Shown: positions 8,211 to 16,420, numbered from the stretch's first letter. The stretch is DNA of 64,000 nucleotides from Algoriphagus boseongensis (GCF_004362805.1 NZ_SNYF01000005.1:1601676-1665675), one strand, 5' to 3'. Made by a program: numbers and translations. Notes: generated by a model not told the origin, from the letters alone.

Positions 8211-8321
8211 ATTCTTTGCGCTGGGATCGAATGTCATTTCCAAATCAAAAATGTGCTCCAGCGCAGCAATTGCTTGGGTGTACTTTTTTCTACCGAGCTT
8301 TTGCCCCTATGGGGCTTTTTT
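8211..8321 (+). ncRNA. candidate structured small RNA ending in a terminator
   Basis: TGCGCTGG (8217-8224) pairs perfectly with CCAGCGCA (8258-8265), and inside the loop CATTT (8235-8239) can pair with AAATG (8249-8253). Downstream the hairpin GCCCC-TAT-GGGGC (8303-8315) is followed by six T on the plus strand only. The window shows no plus-strand gene here, so an independent short transcript is the simplest reading. I saw no clear promoter and recognise no known RNA family. Confidence 0.35.
8303..8321 (+). terminator. rho-independent terminator facing the plus strand
   Basis: Stem GCCCC/GGGGC with loop TAT, followed by TTTTTT and more T-rich sequence. The minus strand has no matching T-run, so it does not serve the minus-strand genes. 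Confidence 0.6.
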
Positions 8322-8336
8322 AATTTTAAACTTATT

Positions 8337-8404
8337 CCTCAATCTCAATTACTCGGTTAGTCAATTCATCGATTCCTCTATTCCTCATTCCTCATTCACT
8401 ATTC
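8337..8404. repeat. ATTCCTC-type low-complexity repeat
   Basis: Repeated ATTCCTC(A/T) words run up to and slightly into the 3' end of the aminotransferase gene (stop at 8399-8401). It holds no gene. With the purine-rich block and the structured element it accounts for most of the 399-bp gap 8000-8398. Confidence 0.5.
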
Positions 8405-9589
8405 CTCATTAATCAGTTTGGGAAGGTCATAAAACAAGGGCAGACGAAGAAGGCAATCGCTAAACCCTTCAGCATTGGGGAGATGTAGCTTGAAGGATTC
8501 TGCTTGGGTTTGGGCTATAAAGGGACTTTTATGAAGACTTTGGTAATGGAAAACTGCCAAAATACCCCTTTGCTTCAATCTGTCCATTACCGCTTGTCTT
8601 TGTTTTGCATTTTCAAAAAGCAAATAAAAGAGATGATAATTCCCCTTTTCTTGTTGGAAGTTGATTGTAGAAAGATCACCTACCACCTCCTCCAAAACCT
8701 CTTGAAGAAGAATTAAATAGGTTTTTGGAAGAACCTGTGGCTGGCGGCTTTCCCCTGAAAACCAGTAAAAGTAATCCTCCCAAATCCGTTTTCTTCGGGT
8801 TTGAATTTGATCCAGATTCTCTAGTTGAGCCCAAAGAAATGCAGCATTAAGTTCGGAAAGCAAAAAACTACTGCCCAAATCCACCCATGAATATTTGTCT
8901 ATTTCACCCCTGAAATAAGCACTTCGATTGGTTCCCTTTTCCCAGATGATTTCTGCCCGTTTTTCGAGATTGGGATCATTCACGACTAGCATCCCTCCTT
9001 CCCCACAATGGATGTTTTTAGTTTCATGAAAACTAAAGGCAGACAAATGTCCAAAAGAGCCCAAAGCCTTATCCTCCAAATAACTATCCACAGCTTGAGC
9101 AGCATCTTCCAGCAGGTAAATCCCATACTTATTCGCTAAGGTCCGAAGGGCTAGCATATCACAGGGTACTCCCCCATAATGAACGGCTATGATTGCCTTG
9201 GTTTTTGAGTTTATCAAGGATTCCACCAAACTTTCATCCATCCCCGGAAAATCGGGTTTGGAGTCGACAAAGACCATTTTTGCTCCGCGAAGAGCGAAGG
9301 CATTAGCTGTGGAGACAAAGGTGAAGGAAGGCAAAATCACTTCATCTCCAGCCTGGATATCAAATAGCAAAGCAGCCATTTCCAGGGCATCGGTACAGGA
9401 ATTGGTCAATAAACAGCATCCAAACCCATACTTCTCCTCAAAAAACTGCTGGCATTTTTGGGTATAAAAGCCATTTCCCGAAAGTTTGCCCTGATTTATC
9501 GCTGCATCCCTTACATAATCCAGTTCTTTACCAGACAAGTAAGGCTTGTTAAAAGGGATAGCTAATTTATGTTTTTCGAAAAAGGGCAT
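8399..9589 (-). CDS. wecE: dTDP-4-keto-6-deoxyhexose aminotransferase (WecE/RffA-type)
   Basis: A PLP-dependent sugar aminotransferase of the DegT/DnrJ/EryC1/StrS family. WecE transaminates dTDP-4-keto-6-deoxy-D-glucose to dTDP-4-amino-4,6-dideoxy-D-galactose using glutamate. Landmarks: IPFNKPYLSGKELDYV at the N-terminus, LTNSCTDALEMAALL for the phosphate site, LPSFTFVSTANAF, the PLP-stacking EDAAQ (161-165) and the Schiff-base lysine in SFHETKNI (Lys191). At 396 residues it is slightly longer than E. coli WecE (376). The adjoining WecD-like acetyltransferase supports a Fuc4NAc-type product. Related PLP enzymes acting on other dTDP-sugars cannot be excluded. Confidence 0.88.
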   Translation of the reverse strand: MPFFEKHKLAIPFNKPYLSGKELDYVRDAAINQGKLSGNGFYTQKCQQFFEEKYGFGCCLLTNSCTDALEMAALLFDIQAGDEVILPSFTFVSTANAFALRGAKMVFVDSKPDFPGMDESLVESLINSKTKAIIAVHYGGVPCDMLALRTLANKYGIYLLEDAAQAVDSYLEDKALGSFGHLSAFSFHETKNIHCGEGGMLVVNDPNLEKRAEIIWEKGTNRSAYFRGEIDKYSWVDLGSSFLLSELNAAFLWAQLENLDQIQTRRKRIWEDYFYWFSGESRQPQVLPKTYLILLQEVLEEVVGDLSTINFQQEKGNYHLFYLLFENAKQRQAVMDRLKQRGILAVFHYQSLHKSPFIAQTQAESFKLHLPNAEGFSDCLLRLPLFYDLPKLINEE

Positions 9590-9655
9590 TTGACTTTCTT
9601 AAACTAGTGGCAAGATAAAAAAATGAGGAAGATCAGGGTCCTTTATCCTAAAATG

Positions 9656-10339
9656 CTAATCAGCCCAATAATGATAGATCCATGTTTCTTCAACCACCTG
9701 ATAGCCGAGTTTTTCATAAAATTGAACAGCCGATTGGTTCCTGGATTGTGTCGGAATGATCAAGTATTTTTTCCCTTTTGAAAAGGCTAATTGCTCCGCA
9801 GCCTGGATAAGTTTCCTTCCCCAAGCTTGGCCTCGATGCTCCTCTCCTACTGCCAGTAATCCTATTTGAACAGCATCGTCTTTTAAATTAAAGCTTACCA
9901 TTCCCTCTAATCCTTTTGGAAATAGGATCTGGTTTTGCTCCCAAGCTTTTTCCAACCAGAGTTTATAGAGCTTTTCAAATTCTCCATTTTTTAGCCGTTC
10001 ATCCATCTTAAATCGAGAATATTCCCCACTTGCCAAAGCCAAATCAAGAAGTGTTTTTCGCAAATTTGGAGCTGAAAATTTTCCTAAATAATCGAAAATA
10101 GAGAGGATTCCCTCTGGAGCATTAGCCTCCAGAATTTCTTTCCTAAAAACAAGCCTTTGATCTGCAAGTTGGATTTTTGGGGATTGAAATGAGATTGGCT
10201 TTCCAGAAAAAACATAGACCAATTGGTGAGTTTTAGCTTTTTCCAAAAATTCTTTTTCATCAAAATCTGGTTCCCAATTGACTTTCCCTACAGAGTAGCC
10301 AAAAAGTTCGGAATCAAATGGAAGAGACTGGATCACCAT
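9656..10339 (-). CDS. GNAT acetyltransferase, WecD-like (dTDP-amino-sugar N-acetyltransferase candidate)
   Basis: 227 residues, almost the length of E. coli WecD (224). The N-terminal half begins LPFDSELFGYSVGKV, as in WecD-like proteins. The C-terminal half is a GNAT domain with the acetyl-CoA loop VGEEHRGQAWGRKLIQAAEQLA (from about residue 166) and NQSAVQFYEKLGYQVVEE near the end. In enterobacteria WecD acetylates the 4-amino group of the WecE product. It lies 66 nt upstream of the aminotransferase and 15 nt after the GT2, so the three are probably one transcript. Substrate assignment rests on context. Confidence 0.78.
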   Translation of the reverse strand: MVIQSLPFDSELFGYSVGKVNWEPDFDEKEFLEKAKTHQLVYVFSGKPISFQSPKIQLADQRLVFRKEILEANAPEGILSIFDYLGKFSAPNLRKTLLDLALASGEYSRFKMDERLKNGEFEKLYKLWLEKAWEQNQILFPKGLEGMVSFNLKDDAVQIGLLAVGEEHRGQAWGRKLIQAAEQLAFSKGKKYLIIPTQSRNQSAVQFYEKLGYQVVEETWIYHYWAD

Positions 10340-10353
10340 GTTTGATTTCAGAC

Positions 10354-11334
10354 TTAGGAATTTTCATTCAATTGTTCCTCTATGATGTAGGCTGGGCGAT
10401 TTTTAACTCCCTCAAAGGTTTTCCCCACATACAACCCAACCACTCCTAAAGTAATCAAAAGAATACCGGATAATAGCCAGATCGAAATGATCAAGCTTGC
10501 GTAGCCGGCCACAATAATCTCTCCCTGGAGATATCTAAATAAGGTATACAAGGCAAAGAGGAAACCTGTAATCGCAACTAGAACTCCGAGCTTTACCGTG
10601 AGTCGAATTGGTTTATCACTGTAGGCCAACATGATATCTAAGGCCAGATTAAATAACTTCTTGATAGAATAGGAACTTTTCCTATCTAGATTCGGGGCAT
10701 GCTCTACAAAAATGGAGGTCTGTCGAAACCCAACCCACTTGACCATGGTTGGGAAATACCGAATAGATTCTCTCATCCGAATCACCTCTTTGATTACTTT
10801 TTTGTGATAAACCCCAAAATTGGCGATGGTTTCATCTTGCTCTGAGCCAGTTAGGTAAGAGAGGGTTCTATAGAATAATTTGGAACTCATCCTTCGAAAA
10901 AATCCATCTTGGCGATTATTCCTTTTTGCCAAAACCACATCAAAGCCTTTTTGAGCTTCCTGCAAGAGATTTGGGATTTCCTCAGGTTGATCCTGCAAAT
11001 CACAATCCATGACTACGGTCCATTCCCCCTTTGCCTTATCCAATCCAGCAGTGATTGCATAGTGCTGTCCAAAATTTCTGGAAAGCCTAATCCCCTTCAC
11101 AAATGGGTTGGAATGACAGATTTCCTGAATGACCTCCCAAGAAGAGTCCGGGCTTCGGTCCTCTACCAAAATGACCTCCAGTTCTCCCGAATAATCCTGC
11201 AATGAGTTTTTTATCCTTGCCACCAAAGGGCTTAAGGTTTTTTCTCCCATGTAGACTGGAACTACTACGGAAATGAGGACTTGCTTTTCGATTTTGATCA
11301 AGACTGGAGGTTTGAACTTAATTTCATTACCCAA
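10354..11334 (-). CDS. GT2 polyprenyl-phosphate glycosyltransferase (ArnC/GtrB/DPM1-like)
   Basis: The N-terminal GT-A domain has ISVVVPVYMGEKTL, VILVEDRSPDSSW, LSRNFGQHYAITAGLDKA and the metal site VVMDCDLQDQPEEIP. It is followed by RRMSSKLFYRTLSYLTG, typical of the GtrB/ArnC group, and by two C-terminal transmembrane helices (about 233-310). Such enzymes move a nucleotide-activated sugar to undecaprenyl phosphate on the cytoplasmic side. The start is TTG at 11334 and a slightly later start is possible. Next to WecE/WecD-like genes it would load the 4-acetamido sugar for the GT-C-like membrane proteins downstream (inference). Confidence 0.87.
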   Translation of the reverse strand: MGNEIKFKPPVLIKIEKQVLISVVVPVYMGEKTLSPLVARIKNSLQDYSGELEVILVEDRSPDSSWEVIQEICHSNPFVKGIRLSRNFGQHYAITAGLDKAKGEWTVVMDCDLQDQPEEIPNLLQEAQKGFDVVLAKRNNRQDGFFRRMSSKLFYRTLSYLTGSEQDETIANFGVYHKKVIKEVIRMRESIRYFPTMVKWVGFRQTSIFVEHAPNLDRKSSYSIKKLFNLALDIMLAYSDKPIRLTVKLGVLVAITGFLFALYTLFRYLQGEIIVAGYASLIISIWLLSGILLITLGVVGLYVGKTFEGVKNRPAYIIEEQLNENS

Positions 11335-11485
11335 ATTAAACTAATCTTTGAATGGATTGAATAATAAATGATGAAAACCAGAATTTGAAAATTCAAACGA
11401 TTTCCTAATTGACTTTTTATTATAAAAATATAATTCAAGCCCCTAATAATTATATTTTGTGGAAAACTAAGCGAGACTTGCCCTG

Positions 11486-11513
11486 AAAAATACCCAGTAG
11501 TGGGTATTTTTTT
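11486..11513. terminator. bidirectional rho-independent terminator
   Basis: A perfect 11-bp stem AAAAATACCCA / TGGGTATTTTT with loop GTAG, followed on the plus strand by further T. Both strands end in T-runs. A related AATACC hairpin occurs at 16372-16413 on the other side of the LRR operon. Confidence 0.65.
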
Positions 11514-11546
11514 GGTCTAGCACTTTGGTAATTTTGATTCAGGGTG

Positions 11547-11599
11547 ATTAAGCGACTTTTCTCCGGATTTTTCCTAGAAAATCATTAAGGGACTTTTCT
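11547..11599. repeat. 16-bp direct repeat between two terminators
   Basis: ATTAAGCGACTTTTCT (11547-11562) and ATTAAGGGACTTTTCT (11584-11599) match at 15 of 16 positions, 37 bp apart start to start. They sit between the two terminators and upstream of the GT2 gene. No function is assigned. The rest of the gap 11335-11690 is AT-rich with no gene seen. Confidence 0.5.
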
Positions 11600-11642
11600 T
11601 AAAATTTTTTTACCCTTTATTTTTTTCACGGTATTCAGAAAC

Positions 11643-11671
11643 AAAAAAAGACTCTCACGAGTCTTTTTTTT
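11643..11671. terminator. rho-independent terminator of the LRR operon
   Basis: Stem GACTC (11650-11654) and GAGTC (11659-11663), extended by seven A/T pairs, with loop TCAC and T-runs on both strands. It lies 20 nt after the stop of the LRR gene on the minus strand. Confidence 0.75.
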
Positions 11672-11690
11672 ATTTATACCCTAGGTAGGA

Positions 11691-14141
11691 TTAGTAGAAG
11701 CGAACCTCACAATTTGGATGCTCGGTCTTAAAGGAATCGACAGCTCTCGTAGTAAGGCGGGTATTAAAACATGAAAGCTTTTTCAAATTTGGTAACCCAT
11801 CAATTGGCTTCAATGAACGCAAATTTGTGCTAGCTACATCCAATTCCTCCAAAGCCAATAATGGCTCCAATCCTTTAAGACCTTTAAGATTGGTGCCAGA
11901 TATATTCAGCTTCTTTAAGTTGATCAGATTACTTATTGGGCTTAAATCCTCGATTCCAGTGTTAGAAATATCAAGTTCTTCTAAAGTCGTTAAACTCGAT
12001 AATGGCAAGAAATCGATGACTGGAACCTGAGATATCTTCACCTGATTCAGCAATGCCATCCCACTTAATTCAGAAATGGATGAAACTGGAGCATCAAAAA
12101 TTGAGAACGATCTCAAATTGATAAATGCAGGAATGGGAAGAAGATTATTAGCTAGAATTCGTTCAAAGGAAAGTTCCGATTTTGCAGTAAGCGTGTGCAG
12201 TTGTTCTGCACTTGGACTTTCTGGCAAAGAAAACTGTCTTCTGAAAGTATCTCTCCAAGTAGGGTCCATCTCTGTCCACCAATTTTGAAGTTCTTGGGAT
12301 CTAAAAATCACATTGATGTCTGGTCTTCTTAGCAAGAAACTCGGAAGTTCCTGACGATTCACTGAGGAGCCATCCACATTGATGTACTTCAGCTTCTCAA
12401 GACCTGCAAGGTCGGAAATGCTTTGAACAGGACTACCTTCAAAATCCAGGCTTTCCAATAATTCCAGCTCCTTGAGCATGCTCAAATTAGAAACTGAAGT
12501 GTTTTTACCCTTTATTTTCTTCAGAGTTTTCACCTCGGTCAAGGGAAGCAAGTCATTAATGGAATTATCAGAGAAATCAACTTCAGATAAATTGACAAAT
12601 TTTACCAATGGGTTTAAAGACTCAATCCCCAAACCACTTAAATCGATTGCTGAGACAGTTACCGTTTTAGTTAGGATTTCCACATTTGGATTGTCATTTT
12701 GAATAGCAGGGTTTGCTCTCTTCAAACCTGCTTTCCATCCATCACTCAAGGTGCTCCACCAGCTTTCCAAATCTTTGACATGGTGAATCAGCAGGACTTC
12801 CGGATTTTGCCTTACAAAATTATCCGCAGCCAACTTGCTCAACTGAGTTTCATCAGCCAAGACCTTTTTCAAATTGGGCAAATTGTTCAATGGAGTCAAA
12901 TCACTGACAACAGTACCTGTAATGTCCAAAACCTCCAAGCCTTCAAAATCTTTAAAATTGCTCAGATCCTGAATATTTGTTTTGGATAAATTGAGGGAAT
13001 GCAGATTCGTGAATCCTGAAAAAGAGGAAAGGTTTACCATATAATTCCCACTCAAGTCCAGACTTTTTAAGTTCTTGAGCTCTTTGATATTTTCAGGATT
13101 GTTGAAACCGCTTTCCCTGAGAGATAATTCTTCTAGATTTTTAAATTGGTTCAGAACGGCAAAACTCGATATCGGTGCCCCGTCGGCCTTGATTGCAATT
13201 AAATTCTTCAGATTCAGAAGTTCATTGATGCTGTCCACTTGGGTATTTGAGATATCCAACGATTTAAGCCTATCAGAATATTTAATGAATTTGATATTTC
13301 GAGTTGGGGTATTGGAAATATTCAGATTTTCCAGGAAAGTCACATTAGAAATCGGAGCCAAATCTGCAATTTCTGTTTGGCTGATATTGATCACTTTGAG
13401 GTCTCTTAGCTCAGAAAGTGGGGCTAAAGTTCGAATGGATCGGTTTTGTGAAATATCCAAAGTGTCTATTCCAACGAACTTGTAAATCATATCCAAAGCC
13501 ACTGAATCTTGGGCATTTAGCCCAAACCTCTTTTTAAAATAAGCTACCCAAGCCGGACTCAAGCTTTTCCACCAAGCCGTCAATTCCTCATCCCTACTGA
13601 CTTTGGTGGTGTACATGCTCACGATTTTAAGTTCCTGAGTCTTTTCATCCAGGTTTACTTCTACAAATCGAGGTCTGGTATTGGTGATTTTTTCTCCTGC
13701 ATTGCCAATTGCCTCAATGGTTCTATCCATAGAAGCCACGAAATACACCTCTCCGTTGTCTTTTTGATTGGGTTTTACCTCCCGGACTTTAAACTTGAAC
13801 TGTACATTTTTGTAAAAGAACTCAATGTCTTTGAGGTAGGCAGTCACATCTTTATTGGTGACTACTTTTCTATCAAGTAGTAGATCATCCTCGACTTGGA
13901 CTTTCTCATCCCGAAAGATTTTGAGGTAACTTTCACGGATAATGACGTCTTTATCTCTGGCAGAAGTTTCTTTATTACCCAGGGTATTCAATAAAAACTC
14001 TAAAAACTGGATCTGGTCCTCCACTTTGGTCGAGAGCTCCTGGACCTGATCTTTGGAATACCCTTTTATAGTCTGTCCAAAAGAGGAAAAACTAGAAATG
14101 GAAAGAACGAATACAGCAAGGATATACTTAATCCTGGTCAT
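11691..14141 (-). CDS. exported leucine-rich-repeat protein with three WW-LRR modules
   Basis: 816 residues with a signal peptide (cleavage near SSFSSFGQ-T, residue 23). Residues 25-185 form a separate alpha/beta domain similar to the neighbouring 191-residue protein (shared G-[SN]-KET and YLKDIEFFYKNV-like helix), perhaps NTF2-like. Then come three modules, each opened by a WWxx[LM][SD]xxW motif (about 190, 461 and 621), filled with LRRs of the internalin-like xLxxLxISxTxIxDLxPLxxL type, and closed by a FxxxxPxxxV cap (about 443, 602 and 804). It is the last gene of a four-gene exported operon and is followed by a terminator. No anchor is visible, so it is probably periplasmic or at the surface. 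Ligand unknown. Confidence 0.85.
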   Translation of the reverse strand: MTRIKYILAVFVLSISSFSSFGQTIKGYSKDQVQELSTKVEDQIQFLEFLLNTLGNKETSARDKDVIIRESYLKIFRDEKVQVEDDLLLDRKVVTNKDVTAYLKDIEFFYKNVQFKFKVREVKPNQKDNGEVYFVASMDRTIEAIGNAGEKITNTRPRFVEVNLDEKTQELKIVSMYTTKVSRDEELTAWWKSLSPAWVAYFKKRFGLNAQDSVALDMIYKFVGIDTLDISQNRSIRTLAPLSELRDLKVINISQTEIADLAPISNVTFLENLNISNTPTRNIKFIKYSDRLKSLDISNTQVDSINELLNLKNLIAIKADGAPISSFAVLNQFKNLEELSLRESGFNNPENIKELKNLKSLDLSGNYMVNLSSFSGFTNLHSLNLSKTNIQDLSNFKDFEGLEVLDITGTVVSDLTPLNNLPNLKKVLADETQLSKLAADNFVRQNPEVLLIHHVKDLESWWSTLSDGWKAGLKRANPAIQNDNPNVEILTKTVTVSAIDLSGLGIESLNPLVKFVNLSEVDFSDNSINDLLPLTEVKTLKKIKGKNTSVSNLSMLKELELLESLDFEGSPVQSISDLAGLEKLKYINVDGSSVNRQELPSFLLRRPDINVIFRSQELQNWWTEMDPTWRDTFRRQFSLPESPSAEQLHTLTAKSELSFERILANNLLPIPAFINLRSFSIFDAPVSSISELSGMALLNQVKISQVPVIDFLPLSSLTTLEELDISNTGIEDLSPISNLINLKKLNISGTNLKGLKGLEPLLALEELDVASTNLRSLKPIDGLPNLKKLSCFNTRLTTRAVDSFKTEHPNCEVRFY

Positions 14142-14967
14142 AGATGTATTTAAGGATAGTTTCTTTGTCGCCAGGGCCTAGACGAACCAGATTGGAAATC
14201 AACCAACCTGTATTGAATCCCGGACGGTTAAATTGATTTACTTCAAAATACCAGCCACCGATTTGGAAGAAATGAAATTTCACCCCTGAAACCGTATCAA
14301 AACGAAGGTTATTTTGCTTCATTTCGTATAGGAAAATGGATAGGAAATCCGGGCTATAGGAATTGGCTGTAAAGGATTCCGGTAAATTTGAATCTTGAAA
14401 AGCCCTTCTAAGGTTCATAAAACCTAATTCATGACTCAAAGGGTGAAGAAATTCTTTGGATTCTCCAACAGGTTTATTGAATAGATTTTTGAAGGGAGGG
14501 AAAATTACTTGATCAATTACCCATTCAAAGCCAAGTCGCTCTGGTTGGATTTTCATAATCAGGGTTGCTTTTTCTCTTTTCCCTTTAAAGAAAAACTCAG
14601 TATCTACTTCTGCATACCATCCTTCTCTTTGAAAATTGAGGAAGTATGGATATACGTCCGAAAGGACATATTGAATAAACTCACTTTTGAGCTGAGGAGA
14701 AACGGAGGAGGTTTGGTTGTCGAAAAGGATATTAAGGAAGCCTTTTCGTAATGCAGGATTTTGATAAAGAGAATCACCTGGATAAAACCGGATGTTTCCA
14801 TCTACCGATTCTTCTCCATTAAATCTTCGAAAAAATTGATTGAGCTGTTTGGTTGAAGCTGCAAATCTACCATCATCTTTAATAGTTCCGGGGCCGCCAA
14901 TGCCCTGCCCCGGAACTGAAGAGATGATTGCGATAAAAAACGCAAAAATCAGAAAGGTTAATCTCAT
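14128..14967 (-). CDS. exported protein of unknown function
   Basis: 279 residues with an N-terminal signal peptide (MRLTFLIFAFFIAIISSVPGQ). The mature part has a Phe-rich helical segment (QLNQFFRRFNGEE), then a beta-rich stretch (GWYAEVDTEFFFKGKREKATLIMKI) that looks like the last strands of an NTF2/SnoaL-like fold, and a C-terminal half with LHPLSHELGFMNLRRAF and GWYFEVNQF. I do not recognise a named family. It overlaps the LRR gene by 14 nt and the upstream gene by 4 nt, so the products are likely made together and may form a complex (inference). Confidence 0.75.
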   Translation of the reverse strand: MRLTFLIFAFFIAIISSVPGQGIGGPGTIKDDGRFAASTKQLNQFFRRFNGEESVDGNIRFYPGDSLYQNPALRKGFLNILFDNQTSSVSPQLKSEFIQYVLSDVYPYFLNFQREGWYAEVDTEFFFKGKREKATLIMKIQPERLGFEWVIDQVIFPPFKNLFNKPVGESKEFLHPLSHELGFMNLRRAFQDSNLPESFTANSYSPDFLSIFLYEMKQNNLRFDTVSGVKFHFFQIGGWYFEVNQFNRPGFNTGWLISNLVRLGPGDKETILKYIYDQD

Positions 14968-15539
14968 GCGGAGGTTTCAGTCACTCTTACATCACCCAAC
15001 ATGACGTCCCAGAATTCGATCGTGCGACCTGCAATTTGAGTCTGCTTCTTTTCCACGTAGATAGTGATGTCTTTTTTGGTAGTATCTCTATAGTTCATTC
15101 CTGTTTCAATAGATGTACCTTCAAATCGCTGGTAGATGGTGATAACCCCTACGTAACGGCCGTCAGGCTGTCTTTCCAAATCAGAAATATACTGAATATC
15201 GTACCAGGTAATATTTACTCGGTCATAGTTCAAAGCCATCAAACGCTCGAAATATCTTCTGACTTTGTAATAAGCAATCTCCTGAGTATTGATAGAGGAA
15301 ACGCCCATTTCAGCACCTGGTGCGAAAAGTTCTTCAGCTCTATCCATAACGCGGTTTGCCTCAGAAAATTGAGTTTCCTTGCTACCGATAATTGCGACAT
15401 ACTTAGAGAGGTCTTTTACTTTTTCCAAAGCAAGTGAATCAATCGCTTGCTTTCTTGCAGGACTGATATTGTCCTGTGCCATTACTGCCAGGGATGCAGA
15501 AAGAAACAAACCCAGGAAGAGGATAAATTTATTTTTCAT
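14964..15539 (-). CDS. small exported protein, NTF2-like candidate
   Basis: 191 residues with a clear signal peptide (MKNKFILFLGLFLSASLAVMAQ). A helical part with IGSKETQFSEANRVMDRAEELFA and YYKVRRYFERLMALNYDRVNI is followed by beta strands RYVGVITIYQRFEG, DITIYVEKK and FWDVMLGDVRV. The helix order and strands resemble NTF2/SnoaL-like domains and align by eye with residues 45-185 of the LRR protein of the same operon. Only 25 nt separate it from the upstream lipoprotein gene. Function unknown; a binding or assembly role in the periplasm is plausible. Confidence 0.75.
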   Translation of the reverse strand: MKNKFILFLGLFLSASLAVMAQDNISPARKQAIDSLALEKVKDLSKYVAIIGSKETQFSEANRVMDRAEELFAPGAEMGVSSINTQEIAYYKVRRYFERLMALNYDRVNITWYDIQYISDLERQPDGRYVGVITIYQRFEGTSIETGMNYRDTTKKDITIYVEKKQTQIAGRTIEFWDVMLGDVRVTETSA

Positions 15540-15564
15540 TAGAGTCTAGATTTTCGGGGTTGAA

Positions 15565-16035
15565 TTATTTTCTTCTTAGCTCAAGTTCAGAAACTTTCCC
15601 ATTGGCATCCATACGGATATCAGAGATGTAGTTCAAGTTTTTCTTGGTGTCCTTAAGGTAGTCCAAGTACTTCTTGATCGTTGTAGGTTCGTCATAATCC
15701 TTGATTCCATTTTCTTCGTGGATCACAATCAAAACTGGAGTTTCTTGGTTTGAAAACATGGCCAAAGTCTCTTGAATAGACTGATTGGCGGAGTTTACAC
15801 TTCCTGCAGCTGCGATTGCATTGAAGTTGTTTTCAAGCTTTTCAGCGGCAACTTCCTCTGCAGATCTAGCTGGAGGAGGCGGAGGAGCCTGTTGCACTAC
15901 TTCTTGTTTTGGTGCCGGTGCAGGTTCAGGTTGTACAGCCTTCTTCTTGCTTTTACACGCACCCATAGCCAAGGTGACTACAAGTCCCATGAAAAGGATT
16001 CTCTTCAAGGAAATAGAGGATACGAACTGTTTCAT
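15565..16035 (-). CDS. lipoprotein of unknown function, first gene of the LRR operon
   Basis: 156 residues. The signal peptide ends in a lipobox, LAMGAC, with the lipidated Cys at about residue 27, followed by a KSKKK stretch. A Pro/Ala/Gln-rich linker (about 32-58, PAPAPKQEVVQQAPPPPPA) separates the anchor from a globular part with SANQSIQETLAMF, TIKKYLDYLKD and a final strand VSELELRRK. That part matches the helix-strand pattern of the next gene's product and may be a short relative. A predicted promoter lies about 70 nt upstream. Probably membrane-anchored on the periplasmic side or at the surface. Confidence 0.75.
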   Translation of the reverse strand: MKQFVSSISLKRILFMGLVVTLAMGACKSKKKAVQPEPAPAPKQEVVQQAPPPPPARSAEEVAAEKLENNFNAIAAAGSVNSANQSIQETLAMFSNQETPVLIVIHEENGIKDYDEPTTIKKYLDYLKDTKKNLNYISDIRMDANGKVSELELRRK

Positions 16036-16101
16036 TTGGATAGATTAGATGTTTAAGAATTAATTTGATTTTTATTCGATTGTGGGGTGAATTTCACGGG
16101 A

Positions 16102-16135
16102 CAAAGTAAAGAAAAACCAAGCATATCCTGACAAA
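16102..16135 (-). promoter_or_regulatory. predicted promoter of the lipoprotein-LRR operon
   Basis: On the minus strand TTTG (16132-16135) and TTACTTTG (16102-16109, 7 of 8 positions of TAnnTTTG) are 22 nt apart, slightly more than the usual Bacteroidota spacing. The leader to the ATG at 16035 would be about 60 nt. Confidence 0.4.
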
Positions 16136-16371
16136 TGCCGTACCCGATAGATTGGATATTTTTCATAGGCTAATTTAAATTTTGTTAAATGGCTAATTAT
16201 GGGATTGTCAGTCTATGGATGTTAACCTCTTACTTACTTTAAGCTACAAAAAACAGCGGGCAGGGCAAGGACATTTCATATAAAAAATCCAACTCTTCCA
16301 ATAAGCGGTAAGAGATCTAATTGAAAGGCAAAATTCCCAAAAGGTGGATTTTCACTAAGAAAACCCTCAAA

Positions 16372-16420
16372 AAATACCTCATATAGGGTATTTACAAGCA
16401 TTTAATAATACCCGATTTTT
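16372..16420 (+). promoter_or_regulatory. mutually exclusive hairpins, attenuator-like
   Basis: AAATACC (16372-16378) can pair with GGTATTT (16387-16393). Alternatively GGGTATT (16386-16392) can pair with AATACCC (16407-16413), which is followed by GATTTTT. The two hairpins share the middle arm, as in a transcription attenuator read on the plus strand. No plus-strand gene follows. Confidence 0.35.

Noticed and set aside
13075..13485. Plus-strand ORF inside the LRR gene
   Set aside because: Mirror frame of leucine-rich codons, no start context and no domain.
15772..16056. Two plus-strand Cys/Arg- and Ala-rich ORFs opposite the lipoprotein
   Set aside because: They are antisense to the Pro-rich linker of the lipoprotein; composition bias explains the open frames.
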